Shown: positions 42,094 through 50,826 of the stretch, piece by piece
Layout: each line of letters begins with the position of its first letter
How positions within the stretch are numbered: the stretch's first letter is position 1
Source of the DNA: Streptomyces sp. 135
GTDB lineage: Bacteria > Actinomycetota > Actinomycetes > Streptomycetales > Streptomycetaceae
Assembly: GCF_020026305.1 (NCBI RefSeq)
Contig: NZ_CP075691.1
Location: forward strand, 8,735,415 to 8,799,414
DNA: 64,000 nucleotides
Reading direction: 5' to 3'
Translations under genes and position numbers: made by a program
Notes under the pieces: model-generated
The model's database searches: none
Told to the model about the DNA's origin: nothing
What the model saw: the letters and a program-made list of their open reading frames with translations, nothing else

Positions 42094-45000
42094 TTGCCGC
42101 AACGCACCGTCGGTGCGCGTGTTTCGCGTGCCCGGAAAAGAACCAGCTACGCCACCGCCACCGCTCTGGCGGCCGGCGCTCTGACGCTGTCCCTGCTGCC
42201 GGCTGCGGGCACCGCCGCGGCCGACGAGCCGGGGTCGGCGTGGGGCAAGGACGCCCCGTCGTTCACGATGCCCGACGTGAAGGTCGGGACGAACAAGCCT
42301 GTCGCACCGCAGGCCGAAGGCACGCCCTCCGACGAGGTCGCGGCCTGGCGTGCGCAGCAGAAGAAGCGCACTGAGGGCGGCTCGGCCCGCTCTGTCCGGG
42401 AGATCCCCGCTCACGTGCCCGAGGGGCAGGGCGATGTTCCGTGGCACAAGATCAGCAACTTCGCCATCACGGACGCACTCACGGCCCGGATCAACTTCTC
42501 CACCGGCAACCTGATGCTGACCGCCACCGACTTCTCCATCGCCGGCGTCGGCCAGCAGCTGACTCTGGCCCGCACCTACAACTCCCTGGACGCGCCGTGG
42601 GGCAAAGTGTCCCAGCGCTGGTGGCAGCAGTACGAGCGCTACCTCCAGGTCCTCGAAAATGAAGTGGTCCTGTACGACGCCTCCGGCGATACCCTGCGCT
42701 TCAAGAAGGCCGCAGACGGCACCTTCACGACCCCCAAGGGCTACTCGAAGGAACTGAAGAAGAACACCGACGGCACCTACACCGTCACCAACTGGAAGTC
42801 GCACTCCAAGGACACCTACAACCAGCACGGCACCCTGACCAAGGTCACGGACAAGAACAAGGGCACCGTCACCGTCACCCAGCACGACGAGGGCGACGAG
42901 CACAAGGGCTTCAAACTGACCGAGACCCGCTCCGGCCGCTGGATCGACCTGCTCAAAACCGATGCCTCACAGTGGCAGGCCAAGGACAACTCCGGCCGCA
43001 CCGCCGTCTTCGACCTCGACCCCGACGGCAACCTGCACAAGACCACCGATGCCGAAGGCAAGACCACCACCTTCGGCTACGACACCTCCAACCGCCTCAC
43101 CAAAATCACCACGGCAGAGGGCCGGGTCACCGTCTTCACTTACGACGAAGCCAACCGCGTCACCTCCATGCTGCGCGCCACCGAGCTCAACGGCACCGGC
43201 CACACCGGCCCCACCTGGAGCTACGCCTACAGCGCGGACTCGCCGACGGCCGCAGGTACGACGACGGTGACCGATCCGGAGGAGCACGCGACGAAGTACA
43301 AGCACGACGGGGACGGTCAGGTCACCGATGTCACTGATGCGCTCGACCGGAACCGGAAGACGAAGTTCGACGCGAACCACAACGTCGACACGGCCACCGA
43401 CGCGATGGGCACCGGTACCACCGGCGGCAACGTGACCGACTACGGGTTCAACACCCGCAACAACCTGGAGTCCATCAAGTCGCCGACCGGCGGGAAGTCG
43501 GTCACGAGCTGGCAGACGATCGCCGGTGGCGACGTACCGAAGGACTCGACGAACGCCGACGGCGAGAAGACCGCCTTCACCTACGACACGGCCGGCAACA
43601 CGAAGTCGGTTGCTCAGACCGGCACGGGCGGCGGCAGCGTCTCGTACACCTACAACCCCGCGACTCCCACGTGCGGCGGGTTCGAGGGCCAGCGGTGCGC
43701 GGCCGAGACGAAGATGTCGTCGACGAAGACAGTCAAGACGTCCTTCACCTACGACGCCAAGGGCAATCTGACCAAGGCCGTCCCGCCGAAGCCGCTAGGG
43801 GAGACCACCTTCACGTACGACAGCCTGGGCCGCACCGAAACCCTCACTGACGGCCGCGGCATCAAGAAGGTCTTCACCTACGACAACCTCGACCGGATCA
43901 CGACGGTCTCCACCAGCAACGGGACGGTCCGCTACTGGTATGACGGTGACGGCAACCTGCGCCAGCGCGACGACTCCACCGGCACCATCACCTACCGGTT
44001 CGACCCACTCCAGCGCGAAACCATCCGCACCCTGCAGGACGGTTCGCAGACCCTGCTCGCCTACACCCCGGCGGGCAACGTCGACTACTACCAGGACCCG
44101 GCCGGCAAGGTCGACTACACCTGGAACGAGGTCAACAAGCTCAAGGACCTCAAGGATCCGCAGGGCCGGATGACAACGTACAAGTACAACCGCAACGATG
44201 TTCGTACCGAGACCACCTACTCCGGCGGCACGGTGCAGACGGTCGACGTCGACAACTCCAGCCGCCCGAAGAAGATCACGGCCAAGTCCGGCAAGGGCAC
44301 CCTGGTCGACCTCGCCTACACCTACGGATACGGCACCGACGCCAAGACCGACGGCGACAAGATCCGCACTCTGGCCGACGCCGTGGCGGGCACGAAGACC
44401 AGCTACACCTACGACGGCGCCGGCCGCTTCTCCTACGCCGCCGAGAACAAGGGCACCGCGCTCAACTCGTCCTGGCAGTACTGCTACGACCTGGCGGGCA
44501 ACCTCACCAGCCAGGGCACCGCCGAGGGCTGCCCGCGCGGTACGACGTACACCGTCAACGACGCCCAGCAGATCACCGGCAAGAACGGCTCCACCACCAA
44601 CTGGTCCTACGACCTCGAGGGCAACGAGACCGCCGGCGCCTCCACCCCGGAGGGCACCCGGACCGGCGAGAAGTGGTCGGATCACAGCCAGCTCACCTCG
44701 CTTACCGTGGGCGGCAAGACGTACACGGGCCAGTACGGCTCCACCGACCAGAGCGAGCGCGTCAAGCTCGGCGACACCTTCTTCCACAACGGCCCCCTGG
44801 GCCTGTCCGCCATATCCACCGGCGGTGTGGACACCGGCTTCAACCGCGAGCCCGGGGGCACACTCAACTCCATGACCCGGGACGGGAAGACGTACTTCTA
44901 CCTCAGCGACGCGATCGGTTCCGTCGTCGCGCTCGCGGACGAGTCCGGTACGAAGGTCAACTCCTACTCCTACAGTCCCCGCGGAGTCACCCGGGCAGCG

Positions 45001-45387
45001 ACCAGCGAAAAGATCGCACAGCCCTACCAGTTTGCTGGCGGCTACCAGGACCCGACCGGCCTGTACCACTACTCCGCCCGTTACTACGATCCCAACATCG
45101 GCCGCTTCACCCAGCCCGACCCCTCCGGCCAGGAACAGAACCCCTACCTGTATGCGGCAGGTGACCCTGTCAACAACATCGATCCCACCGGTCTTTGGCC
45201 TGAGTTCGTTAAAGCATCGGCCCGCTTCGTCAAAGACAAGGGACCCCGATTCCTGGGCAGGGCCTCAAGCGTGGCACCGGCCGGGTGTTATGCAAAGAAG
45301 GCGTGGGAGGACACCGATAACTCGCTCAAGGATGAAGCAAAGGACCTGAACAGCTGCTTCAACCCGTACGCGTGGGCGACTGAGTGA
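42094..45387 (+). CDS. Secreted RHS/YD-repeat protein with RHS core and variable C-terminal tip
   Basis: 1097 residues from TTG 42094, supported by GGGGGGAAG at 5-base spacing. A Sec signal (ATALAAGALTLSLLPAAG...AAA) is followed by about 180 residues, then YD repeats (for example GYDTSNRLTKITTAEGRVT, TYDEANRV, TYDNLDRITT) through about residue 960. The RHS-associated core is complete: YQFAGGYQDPTGLYHYSARY and YDPNIGRFTQPDP ... NPYLYAAGDPVNNIDPTG. After DPTGLW only about 60 residues remain, with two Cys (GCYAKKAWEDTD, LNSCFNPYAW): the variable toxin/effector tip, unrecognised. A small membrane protein gene follows by 13 bp. Confidence 0.92.
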   Translation: MPQRTVGARVSRARKRTSYATATALAAGALTLSLLPAAGTAAADEPGSAWGKDAPSFTMPDVKVGTNKPVAPQAEGTPSDEVAAWRAQQKKRTEGGSARSVREIPAHVPEGQGDVPWHKISNFAITDALTARINFSTGNLMLTATDFSIAGVGQQLTLARTYNSLDAPWGKVSQRWWQQYERYLQVLENEVVLYDASGDTLRFKKAADGTFTTPKGYSKELKKNTDGTYTVTNWKSHSKDTYNQHGTLTKVTDKNKGTVTVTQHDEGDEHKGFKLTETRSGRWIDLLKTDASQWQAKDNSGRTAVFDLDPDGNLHKTTDAEGKTTTFGYDTSNRLTKITTAEGRVTVFTYDEANRVTSMLRATELNGTGHTGPTWSYAYSADSPTAAGTTTVTDPEEHATKYKHDGDGQVTDVTDALDRNRKTKFDANHNVDTATDAMGTGTTGGNVTDYGFNTRNNLESIKSPTGGKSVTSWQTIAGGDVPKDSTNADGEKTAFTYDTAGNTKSVAQTGTGGGSVSYTYNPATPTCGGFEGQRCAAETKMSSTKTVKTSFTYDAKGNLTKAVPPKPLGETTFTYDSLGRTETLTDGRGIKKVFTYDNLDRITTVSTSNGTVRYWYDGDGNLRQRDDSTGTITYRFDPLQRETIRTLQDGSQTLLAYTPAGNVDYYQDPAGKVDYTWNEVNKLKDLKDPQGRMTTYKYNRNDVRTETTYSGGTVQTVDVDNSSRPKKITAKSGKGTLVDLAYTYGYGTDAKTDGDKIRTLADAVAGTKTSYTYDGAGRFSYAAENKGTALNSSWQYCYDLAGNLTSQGTAEGCPRGTTYTVNDAQQITGKNGSTTNWSYDLEGNETAGASTPEGTRTGEKWSDHSQLTSLTVGGKTYTGQYGSTDQSERVKLGDTFFHNGPLGLSAISTGGVDTGFNREPGGTLNSMTRDGKTYFYLSDAIGSVVALADESGTKVNSYSYSPRGVTRAATSEKIAQPYQFAGGYQDPTGLYHYSARYYDPNIGRFTQPDPSGQEQNPYLYAAGDPVNNIDPTGLWPEFVKASARFVKDKGPRFLGRASSVAPAGCYAKKAWEDTDNSLKDEAKDLNSCFNPYAWATE

Positions 45388-45400
45388 GAGGAAAATAATA

Positions 45401-45619
45401 GTGAGCCCGGAAAAGTATGCCAACGGCACTAAAAGCGCTTTATGGCTTACCTTTTCACTCGCGGTTATGTTGAACCTGGCAGAAGCGCTGTGGCACCCGC
45501 CTGGCAACGCGTGGCTTGCCGTACGCGTCACCGTGTCAGTGCTCTTCACCGCTGTCCTGATTGCATGCATTGGGCTCTGGATGGTTCGGCATCGACAACG
45601 CGGAACAAGGACAAAGTAG
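45401..45619 (+). CDS. Small two-TM membrane protein, possible RHS partner
   Basis: 72 residues from GTG 45401 with GAGAGGAAA upstream. Two hydrophobic helices (ALWLTFSLAVMLNLAEAL; VTVSVLFTAVLIACIGLWMV) and a basic tail. It follows the RHS gene by 13 bp and precedes a strong terminator, so both share a transcript. In RHS loci this slot usually holds the immunity gene; that role is inferred from position. Confidence 0.65.
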   Translation: MSPEKYANGTKSALWLTFSLAVMLNLAEALWHPPGNAWLAVRVTVSVLFTAVLIACIGLWMVRHRQRGTRTK

Positions 45620-45620
45620 A

Positions 45621-45656
45621 CGAGGGCCCCGACCGGACATCTGGTCGGGGCCCTCG
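45621..45656 (+). terminator. Strong hairpin terminator after the RHS operon
   Basis: CGAGGGCCCCGACC pairs perfectly with GGTCGGGGCCCTCG (14 bp) around an 8-base loop, immediately after the stop at 45619. No U-run, as is usual for Streptomyces. Confidence 0.85.
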
Positions 45657-45847
45657 CGCTTCCGGAGTCAGTTGCTGGCGCGCACGTGTTCCTGCAGGGC
45701 TTAGACCCGGCCTGCAGCACTGACCGCGCCACTCATACTCCTGGCGCCCGGAGCCGGGATAGCGGTCATCCGCTACAAGCACTTCAAGCACCGTTAGGAC
45801 CGACACGTGTGGGGCCCGCAGGCCTCACACGGGCAGTGACCGAGGTG

Positions 45848-45985
45848 ATGCAGGTGAAGATGGGGCTAACCATGGCTCGCGGCGTCTATGAGGTCAGCAG
45901 TACGACCGACCTTGTGGTGCTCATCGTTCTTGCCATTGTGATTTTGGTCGGCATGGTGTGGTGGGCACGGCGCCGCCGCAACTAG
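45848..45985 (+). CDS. Small single-TM protein
   Basis: 45 residues from ATG 45848, or fewer from ATG 45860 or 45872. LVVLIVLAIVILVGMVWWAR forms one TM helix with a basic end (RRRRN). A terminator-like hairpin follows at 46059. Before it, 45720-45795 also reads as a lost C terminus (LLAPGAGIAVIRYKHFKH). Function unknown. Confidence 0.4.
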   Translation: MQVKMGLTMARGVYEVSSTTDLVVLIVLAIVILVGMVWWARRRRN

Positions 45986-46058
45986 GTCATCAGCCCCACA
46001 CCTCACCTGAAGACGAACGTTCTCATGAAGAGGTGACGCTGCTCGCTGCCGGTCTCAT

Positions 46059-46096
46059 AGGGCCCCGGCTGGTCTTCTCCGCCCAGCCGGGGCCCT
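46059..46096 (+). terminator. Hairpin terminator
   Basis: AGGGCCCCGGCTGG and CCAGCCGGGGCCCT form a perfect 14-bp stem with a 10-base loop. Confidence 0.8.
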
Positions 46097-46262
46097 GGTA
46101 CGTCCCCTCTCCGTGGCCGCCTCGCCGACCACGTCCGCACCGTGTCGTATGCCCCGGACGCCGGCCGACTCAGCTGTGCCCGGAGTCGACGGCCTGGACG
46201 ACGAGGGCCCGCCTGGAGCAGCCCCGGATCGTCGCGGCCAACAAGGCAGCGGGCGCACCGTC

Positions 46263-46496
46263 GTGAACTCTCTGCGGATTCGAGGCACTCCTACGTCGAC
46301 GGCCAGACCCTCACCCAGCCCCGCGGCCTTGGACATCTCGACCACATGGTGCCGCTCGCCGAAGCCTGGGACTCCGGCGCCAGCACCTGGAGTGCCCAGC
46401 GCCGCAAGGCCTACGCCAACCACCTCGGCGCAGGCGCTGCGGGAACTGGCTGCTGGGTGCGGGCAGGAGACGGTGGAGTACGAGCCCGCCGGCTGA
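46263..46496 (+). pseudogene. Deleted duplicate of the secreted HNH nuclease
   Basis: SRHSYVDGQTLTQPRG, HMVPLAEAWDSGASTWSAQR and RKAYANHLG match the intact gene at 41067-41723. Then an internal deletion joins directly to QALRELAAGCGQETVEYEPA in another frame, with stop at 46494. The N-terminal third and the segment with VTARSN are missing. DNA identity with the intact gene is obvious, so it derives from a duplication. Confidence 0.75.
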
Positions 46497-46739
46497 CCCT
46501 CGCGTCTCTGCCCTCGGCGTCCGGGGGGCGTCCGGCATGGCACTTGGCGGACATCCCCCTGGGCGGCACCGGCGCCGTGCCGAGCCCGGCGATCAGTGTG
46601 CACCACGTGTAGATCCCAGCGTCTGGGAGAACCTCACGGTTCCCTCAAGTGTCTAGTGCTCTGACCGCATAGGTTGGCCGGTTTGGTGATCGTGGCGGTT
46701 GGATGGGTGGTGACGTCCGATCCAACCGCTGGAGGTGCG

Positions 46740-47861
46740 GTGGCCGAGCCTGTCCGCGTGCGCAGACTGACCGACCAGGAGGGGCAGAAGCTGCAGCAGA
46801 TCGTGCGTCGGGGCAGCACCAGCTCGGTGCGTTACCGGCGCGCGATGATGCTGCTGGCCTCGGCCGGCGGGAACCGGGTGCCCGTGATCGCCCAGCTGGT
46901 GCAGGCCGACGAGGACACTGTCCGGGACGTGATCCACCGGTTCAACGAGATGGGCCTGGCCTGTCTGGACCCTAGGTGGGCGGGAGGCCGTCCCCGCCAA
47001 CTCAGCCCTGACGACGAAGACTTCGTCATCCAGACGGCCATCACCCGCCCGGCCAAGCTCGGCCAGCCCTTCACCCGCTGGTCCCTGCGCAAGCTCGTCG
47101 CCTACCTGCGCAAAGCCCACGGCCACGTGGTCCGCATCGGCCGCGAGGCGTTACGCTGCCTGCTCGCCCGCCGCGGCATTACCTTCCAGCGCATCAAGAC
47201 ATGGAAGGTCCCCGGACCCCGACCGCGAGGCGAAGCTGGACCGGATCGAGGAGGTCCTCGACCGCTTCTCCGACCGGGTCTTCGCCTTCGACGAGTTCGG
47301 CCCGCTCGGGATCCGTCCCACCGCGGGCTCAGGCTGGGCTGAGCAGAAGCGCCCCGACCGGCTGCCCGCCACCTACCACCGCACCCACGGCGTGCGCTAC
47401 TTCCACGGCTGCTACTCGATCGGCGACGACACCCTGTGGGGCGTCAACCGCCGCAGAAAGGGCGCGCCGCCAACACGCTGGCCGCGCTGAAGTCGATCCG
47501 CGCTGCCCGGCCCGACGGCGCCCCGATCTACGTGATCCTGGACAACCTGTCCGCCCACAAAGGCGCCGACATCCGCCGCTGGGCGAGGAAGAACAAGGTC
47601 GAGCTGTGCTTCACCCCGACCTATGCATCCTGGGCGAACCCGATCGAAGCCCACTTCGGACCGCTTCGGCAGTTCACCATCGCCAACTCCCACCACCCCA
47701 ACCACACCGTCCAGACACGGGCCCTGCACGCCTACCTGCGCTGGCGCAACGCCAACGCCCGCCACCGCGACGTCCTGTCCGCCGAACGACGTGAACGCGC
47801 CCGCATCCGCAGCGAGAAGGGCATCCGCTGGGGCGGACGTCCCCTCAAGACCGCAGCGTGA
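46740..47861 (+). pseudogene. IS630-type transposase with two frameshifts
   Basis: GTG 46740 starts VAEPVRVRRLTDQEGQKLQQ, followed by an HTH region (IAQLVQADEDTVRDVIHRFN). At about 47209 the frame changes: the next part, LDRIEEVLDRFSDRVFAFDE, carries the first catalytic Asp (FAFDEFGPLGI). At about 47445 it changes again to NTLAALKSIRAARPDGAPIY, with VILDNLSAHKG and PTYASWANPIEAHFG completing the DDE set. All motifs exist but no single frame joins them. Confidence 0.8.
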
Positions 47862-47907
47862 GCGCACTTCCCACCCAGTGCACGGCTCCTCGTGAAAGGC
47901 TGGGAGC

Positions 47908-48465
47908 ATGATGGGCGGACCGTCTGAGAACCCAGAACTCTGGGCCTTCCTGGAATCACTGCACCGCGGCGAGTTCCTTTCCGGCACCGTCACAGCGATC
48001 GAACGGTTCGGTGTGTTCGTTGCGCTGGACGACAGCCCCGACCATCCGGTCTTCCCTGGCGTCGGGTTCATCTCCTTCGCTGAGCTGTCCTGGCGACGTT
48101 TCGACGCAGCCTCCGATGTCGTGCAGATCGGACAGCGCCTCTCATGCGAGTTCCTCCAGTTCGACACGTGGAACCTGGAGGCCAGACTGTCCTTGAAAGC
48201 CACACAGCCGGACCCCTTTCAGGTATTCGCTGACACCATCGCGGTGGGGCAGAAACTGCCTGGCCAGGTCACCAAGCTGATCCCGTTCGGCGTCTTCGTC
48301 CAGGTCACCGACGGCATCGAGGGACTGGTTCACTTGCGAGAGCTCGCCTGGACACCGGTGGAGACTCCATCAGATGTCGTCCAGGTCGGCGACAAGATCA
48401 CGGTGGTCGTCACCGAGATCGACCGAGAGCGACGCAGGCTAGTACTGCAACGGTCTTTGTTGTGA
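47908..48465 (+). pseudogene. S1 RNA-binding domain protein, interrupted by IS701-type insertion
   Basis: ATG 47908 with GGGAG 4 bases upstream. Two S1 domains: about 25-100 (LSGTVTAIERFGVFVALDD; GVGFISFAELSW) and about 108-178 (KLPGQVTKLIPFGVFVQVTD; GIEGLVHLRELAW). At CTAG 48439-48442 the IS begins, adding a false LQRSLL ending. If the IS and one CTAG are removed, the frame continues at 49841 as LALSRRQGSSAGV with stop at 49877-49879, a natural S1 ending. So the intact gene was 47908-48442 plus 49841-49879, 190 residues. Related two-S1 proteins occur in most Streptomyces. Confidence 0.8.
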
Positions 48466-49837
48466 TGGTTGTTCGGGGTGTGGGGGTGGGTGTCCGCGTC
48501 GTGTGTAGTGGCTGGTGCGGGCTTGCTGTTGACGTCGTCGTCGCCAGGCTGACCAGTGCAGGATGTGGTCGATGGACACCGGTCGGCGGTTGGTGAGGCG
48601 GGTGATCAGGCGTCTGATCTCGGCGAGGCTGAGGTGGATGAGCTCGGAGGATCCGTTTCTGCTTTGTGTGTGTCCAGTTGCCGGGCCCGCAGGACGGTCA
48701 GGCAGGCGTGGGCGGCCATGGCCAGGGTCATGTGGCGGTGCCAGCCGTCGTAGCGGCGGACCTGGTACTCATCCAGGCCGCACTCGCCCTTCGCGGTCTG
48801 GAAGCACTCCTCAATGGCCCAGCGGCTGCCCGCGACGCGGATCAGTTCGTCCAGCGTGGTGCCTGCCGGGCAGTAGGCGATGTAGTAAGAGATCTCCTCG
48901 GTAAGCGAACGCTTCGGCGGGCGATGACCCAGTGTTGCCGGTCGGGCCGGTGCCAGGGCGGACCTCCACTCGGGCCCAGTCGTAGACCCGTGGGCCATGG
49001 GCCCCGTTGCCGCAGGAACGGCGCTTCCACTTCTGTCTGGGCAGGCCGGGAAAAGATCGTGGACGGGGTGGTCGATGGACCAGCGGGTGACGACGGTGTC
49101 GTGCCGGGTGGTGGCCATGACATGGAAGACGTCGGCCTGTTCCAGCTCGAAGCGCCAGCCCTTGCTGTAGCCGTAGGCGGCATCGGCCGTCACCCATCCG
49201 AACGGGATCCTGTCGTGGATCGCCCGGCGGACCATCGCTTTGGCCATGGCTACCTTCGTCTCGAAGGCGACAGTGTCCTTGATGCCAGCTTGTCGGCACC
49301 TTTCCCGGTCGTCGGTCCAGGAGGTGGGCAGATACAAACGGCGGTCGATCAACGTGCGTCCGCGGCTGCGCGTAGGCGAGAACACACCGATCTGACTGTT
49401 CTCGGTGCGACCGGCGGTGCCGGAGTATTGACGTTGCACCCCGGCCGAGCGGATGCCCTTCTTGAGGAATCCGGTGTCATCGATGATCAGGACGGCATCC
49501 CGGTCTCCGAGGTGCTCAACGACGTAGTCGCGCACGTCGTCAAGGACTTCGTCGGCGTCCCACTCGATCCGGTTCAGCAGCCGGTGGATCCGGTCAGGGC
49601 CCGCGTGCCCGGCTTCTTCCGCGAGTGTCCAGCCGTTCTTCCGCTCCAGCGGAGCGATCAGCCCCCGCATATAGGCAAGCGCCGACTGCCGCGGCTCTTC
49701 CCTGTTGAACCGGTGCACGAACCGCTCGTGCACCGCACCCAGTTCCCCGGCCCACAACGTGACATCAGCAAGCTCCCCGCCCATAACCACATAGACGACC
49801 AAGCTGGCCACCAGTCACGCCAAAGACCGTTGCAGTA
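48443..49837 (-). mobile_element. IS701-type insertion sequence
   Basis: Ends TACTGCAACGGTCTTTG at 48443 and its exact inverted copy CAAAGACCGTTGCAGTA at 49821-49837, flanked by direct CTAG repeats at 48439-48442 and 49838-49841. Size about 1.4 kb and 4-bp CTAG-type target duplication fit the IS701 family. It split an S1-domain gene. Confidence 0.88.
48606..49811 (-). CDS. IS701-family transposase, internally scrambled
   Basis: 401 codons from GTG/ATG 49811. DDE motifs: AVLIIDDTGFLKKG, GWVTADAAYGYS and a Glu in WAIEECFQTAKGECGL. Between the second and third, about residues 250-305, three indels cancel each other: the expected LPRQKWKRRSCGNGAHGPRV, VYDWARVEV and HRPDRQHWVIARRSV segments are present in other frames of the DNA. 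The encoded protein is thus full-length but with about 50 wrong residues, probably inactive. Confidence 0.75.
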   Translation of the reverse strand: MASLVVYVVMGGELADVTLWAGELGAVHERFVHRFNREEPRQSALAYMRGLIAPLERKNGWTLAEEAGHAGPDRIHRLLNRIEWDADEVLDDVRDYVVEHLGDRDAVLIIDDTGFLKKGIRSAGVQRQYSGTAGRTENSQIGVFSPTRSRGRTLIDRRLYLPTSWTDDRERCRQAGIKDTVAFETKVAMAKAMVRRAIHDRIPFGWVTADAAYGYSKGWRFELEQADVFHVMATTRHDTVVTRWSIDHPVHDLFPACPDRSGSAVPAATGPMAHGSTTGPEWRSALAPARPATLGHRPPKRSLTEEISYYIAYCPAGTTLDELIRVAGSRWAIEECFQTAKGECGLDEYQVRRYDGWHRHMTLAMAAHACLTVLRARQLDTHKAETDPPSSSTSASPRSDA

Positions 49838-50069
49838 CTAGCCCTCTCCCGACGACAAGGCTCATCCGCCGGCGTGTGATGCGCTGCCTTCCTGCGACAG
49901 CTCCCTTGCGCGAGTGTTCCTGAACGTCTGCTCAGTCAAAGGAGGCACACTCCCCAGGCCGGTGAACCTTTGCGGTCACAGCACTAGCGCTCCTACCTGC
50001 ACTTATGTTGTGATCATGGCGACCGCGGCCCCGGGTAAGGGGCCGCTTCTTTCTGTCAGGGGGGACCTT

Positions 50070-50762
50070 ATGAGGAACCGCGCAACCAGAGTCGTCGCAG
50101 TCACCACCGGCCTGCTGATCATGGGCAGTCCAGCGACGGCGTTCGCGGATGACAGCCGGATAGCCGCTCCCGTAGTCGCCGATGGTGCGGCTGTGGAGCC
50201 CGGGACAGTGACAGAGGCGCCGTCCTCGGGTGCGGAGGTGGCGCCAGGGGTGGATGCCGGCGGCGCGCTGGACGAGGACATGCCGATCCCCGGTGAGACT
50301 GACGGGCCTGATCTGGGTGACCCCATCGGGCCGACGAGCGAAGACTGCCCAACCGGCCGCTTCGTGCGCATCACGAAGAATCTCAAGAACACCATGTCCG
50401 TCAAGTACTCGACGTACGCGACGAATGACACGGGGCGTTCCATGGATTACAAGTTCACGTCCAAGCGGTCTGGTACGACGACCCTCGGCGCCTCCCTCAC
50501 CCTGAGCTCCGAGCTCAAGGTCCTGTGGCTGGGCAAGGTCAAGGCCGATGTCCAAACCTCGGCCACGAAAAGCTGGACCTCAGAGCTGGGAGTCGAGATC
50601 GGAGGAAAGGTGAAGCCGCACTCGACGGTCAGGGGTGAGTACGGCATCAAGAAGGAAAAGGTCTACGGCTACAGCGGGACGCGCTACACCAACTGCTCCG
50701 TCGGCCACAAGCAGTACGTGACCTTCTGGGCCCCGTACCGCGAGGGATGGACCGTTCACTAA
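50070..50762 (+). CDS. Secreted beta-rich protein, candidate aerolysin/ETX-like
   Basis: 230 residues from ATG 50070 (GGGGGGA upstream). Signal peptide VVAVTTGLLIMGSPATAFA; acidic Pro-rich linker to about residue 90; then a Ser/Thr- and alternation-rich beta domain: SGTTTLGASLTLSSELKVLW, VQTSATKSWTSELGVEIGG and KVKPHSTVRGEYGIKKEKVY, ending in a YTNCSVGH/WAPYREGW segment. Alternating Thr/Ser strands of this kind occur in aerolysin/ETX-MTX2 pore-forming folds; this is pattern recognition only. A lipoprotein gene follows after a hairpin. Confidence 0.6.
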   Translation: MRNRATRVVAVTTGLLIMGSPATAFADDSRIAAPVVADGAAVEPGTVTEAPSSGAEVAPGVDAGGALDEDMPIPGETDGPDLGDPIGPTSEDCPTGRFVRITKNLKNTMSVKYSTYATNDTGRSMDYKFTSKRSGTTTLGASLTLSSELKVLWLGKVKADVQTSATKSWTSELGVEIGGKVKPHSTVRGEYGIKKEKVYGYSGTRYTNCSVGHKQYVTFWAPYREGWTVH

Positions 50763-50772
50763 ATTCCGTCCA

Positions 50773-50805
50773 CGCCCGTCCGGCGCAGTTGCAGCCGGAC
50801 GGGCG
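50773..50805 (+). terminator. Intergenic hairpin
   Basis: CGCCCGTCCGGC and GCCGGACGGGCG form a 12-bp stem with a 9-base loop between the secreted protein and the lipoprotein gene. Could terminate or attenuate, leaving the lipoprotein at lower expression. Confidence 0.7.
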
Positions 50806-50826
50806 CACCTCTCAGGAGACCACCCC

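Larger units (their letters stand above)
46654..49986 (+). mobile_element. IS630-type element carrying an S1-domain passenger gene
   Basis: Left end (46654) TAGTGCTCTGACCGCATAGG and, read inward, right end (49986) TAGTGCTGTGACCGCAAAGG are inverted repeats matching at about 25 of 29 positions, each beginning with a TA. Between them are a decayed IS630-type transposase (46740-47861), an S1-domain gene (47908-49879) and a secondary IS701-type element (48443-49837). No closer right end was found just after the transposase. So either the element mobilised the S1 gene as a passenger, or a normal right end was lost and the present one belongs to a second copy. Confidence 0.6.

Noticed and set aside
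43795-45069. 424-codon minus-strand frame
   Set aside because: Shadow of the RHS repeats; Gly/Val-rich text without motif.
47900-47910. Right end of the IS630-type element directly after its transposase
   Set aside because: No sequence related to the left end occurs between 47861 and 47960.
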